DNA from: Desulfuromusa sp.
GTDB taxonomy: Bacteria > Desulfobacterota > Desulfuromonadia > Desulfuromonadales > Geopsychrobacteraceae
Direction of reading: 5' to 3'
Length of the DNA stretch: 25,919 nt
Assembly: GCA_023145655.1 (NCBI GenBank)
Contig: JAGLDI010000038.1
Span: 1-25,919, forward strand
A model generated the notes under the pieces. It was not told the origin of the DNA. It saw only the letters and a program-made list of their open reading frames with translations, and ran no database searches. A program made the position numbers and the translations under genes. Positions 25,075 through 25,919 of this stretch are shown piece by piece; position 1 is the stretch's first letter, and every line of letters begins with the position of its first letter.

Positions 25075-25919
25075 ATGCCAAAACTTACCATTCAGGAAAT
25101 ACTTGATGAGAAAGAATCTGGCCTGGATCTGGAACTGTTGTCCGGTGCCGGAGGATTGTCCAATACGGTTTCGGTTCCAAGAATTCAGAAGCCGGGACTT
25201 GCACTGGCCGGCTATACCGATAGTTTGCACCCCGATCGGGTGCAGATAATTGGCTCGACGGAGCTGAGTTTTCTGCAATCCATGCCCAGAGATGAAGCTG
25301 TCAAAAAACTCCGTGGTCTCTGCCGCAGGAACCTCTCCTGTTTAATTATTACTAAAAATCAGCAAGCTCCCGATTATCTGATCGAACATACTGAAGCTGG
25401 CAATACTCCCCTTTTAAGAACTAAACATCTCAGTTCTAATTTCATTGCTCTCTTGACCCGTTTTTTGGAAGAGCGGCTACTGCCGACTTCGACTCTGCAC
25501 GGGGTTTTGATGGATATCCTTGGGGTTGGTGTCTTAATCCAGGGGAAAAGTGGGGTGGGGAAAAGTGAGTGTGCTCTTGAGCTGATTTTACGTGGTTACC
25601 GTCTGGTTGCTGATGATGTTATCAAGGTGCGATTTAAACTCCCCGCGGTCATTTTTGGTGAAGGGATGGATCTGCTTCACTATCACATGGAAATTCGTGG
25701 TCTGGGGATTCTTAATATCAAGCACCTTTTTGGTGTCGCAGCAATTCGGGAACGCAAAAAAATTGATCTGGTTGTTGAACTGGCAAAGTGGGAAGATGAT
25801 AAGGAATATGATCGCTTGGGGGTGGAAAATCAGGTATTCAATATCCATGGAGTTGACCTCCCATTTGTGCAGATACCAGTCGCTCCAGGACGGAATATCA
25901 GCACCATTGTTGAAGTTGC
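25075..25919 (+). CDS. hprK: HPr kinase/phosphorylase HprK, 3'-truncated by the window edge
   Basis: The frame is open from ATG 25075 (MPKLTIQEILDEK) to the last base: 281 complete codons, with the C-terminal ~30-40 residues missing. The N-terminal domain (about 1-130) has VSVPRIQKPGLALAGYTD and DRVQIIGSTELSFL. The kinase domain has Walker A IQGKSGVGKSECALEL with K163, RGYRLVADDV, the HPr-kinase signature MEIRGLGILNI, and PVAPGRNISTIVEV near the end. HprK phosphorylates and dephosphorylates a Ser of HPr or NPr in the cytoplasm, linking metabolite levels to PTS activity. It is 50 bp after ptsN with only a weak AGG upstream. The usual next genes in such clusters (rapZ and PTS components) would lie past the window; that is expectation, not seen. 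Confidence 0.96.
   Translation, partial: MPKLTIQEILDEKESGLDLELLSGAGGLSNTVSVPRIQKPGLALAGYTDSLHPDRVQIIGSTELSFLQSMPRDEAVKKLRGLCRRNLSCLIITKNQQAPDYLIEHTEAGNTPLLRTKHLSSNFIALLTRFLEERLLPTSTLHGVLMDILGVGVLIQGKSGVGKSECALELILRGYRLVADDVIKVRFKLPAVIFGEGMDLLHYHMEIRGLGILNIKHLFGVAAIRERKKIDLVVELAKWEDDKEYDRLGVENQVFNIHGVDLPFVQIPVAPGRNISTIVEV

Overview
The window is an ordinary, densely packed chromosomal segment of a Gram-negative bacterium. It most likely comes from a Desulfuromonadales/Geobacterales-type lineage (the former Deltaproteobacteria). Three things point there: complete Kdo and Lpt (LPS) genes next to rpoN; the order lptB-rpoN-hpf-ptsN-hprK; and the mix of a PgpH-type HD protein with a proteobacterial ybeZ-ybeY-ybeX-lnt run. 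The taxonomic call is inference from gene content and protein resemblance. I see no phage, IS element, CRISPR array, rRNA or tRNA.

Layout. (1) 1-3789, plus strand: the 3' two thirds of rlmKL (23S rRNA methyltransferase), a HIT-domain protein, and a membrane hybrid histidine kinase with a C-terminal receiver. (2) 3896-9054, minus strand: ettA (ABC-F translation factor), then a translationally coupled pair of HEAT-repeat protein and HD-GYP protein that share a related N-terminal module. (3) 9230-16210, plus strand: phoH/ybeZ, a PgpH-type membrane HD phosphohydrolase, ybeY, corC/ybeX, lnt and kdsB. The HD gene and ybeY overlap by 101 bp in different frames. (4) 16211-16512: an intergenic stretch holding a long imperfect palindrome with 14-bp terminal inverted repeats and a small terminator-like hairpin just ahead of the pyrG ribosome binding site. 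(5) 16513-22242, plus strand: pyrG-kdsA-kdsD-kdsC-lptC-lptA-lptB, every junction touching or overlapping. (6) 22328-25919, plus strand: rpoN, hpf (long form), a good intrinsic terminator, ptsN, and hprK, which runs off the window end.

How the genes work together. Blocks 3 and 5 supply the outer envelope. KdsD makes arabinose-5-phosphate, KdsA condenses it to Kdo-8-phosphate, KdsC dephosphorylates it, and KdsB activates Kdo with CTP, which PyrG makes. LptA/B/C move finished LPS to the outer membrane, and Lnt finishes lipoproteins. YbeY, PhoH, RlmKL, EttA and long HPF all act on ribosomes or RNA. RpoN, PtsN and HprK form the sigma-54/nitrogen-PTS regulatory block. Nothing here is a clearly new system. 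The most interesting points are the paired HEAT/HD-GYP module, the 101-bp dual-coding overlap, the palindrome ahead of pyrG, a perfect 17-bp palindrome just upstream of rpoN, and several hairpins sitting on stop codons at gene junctions.
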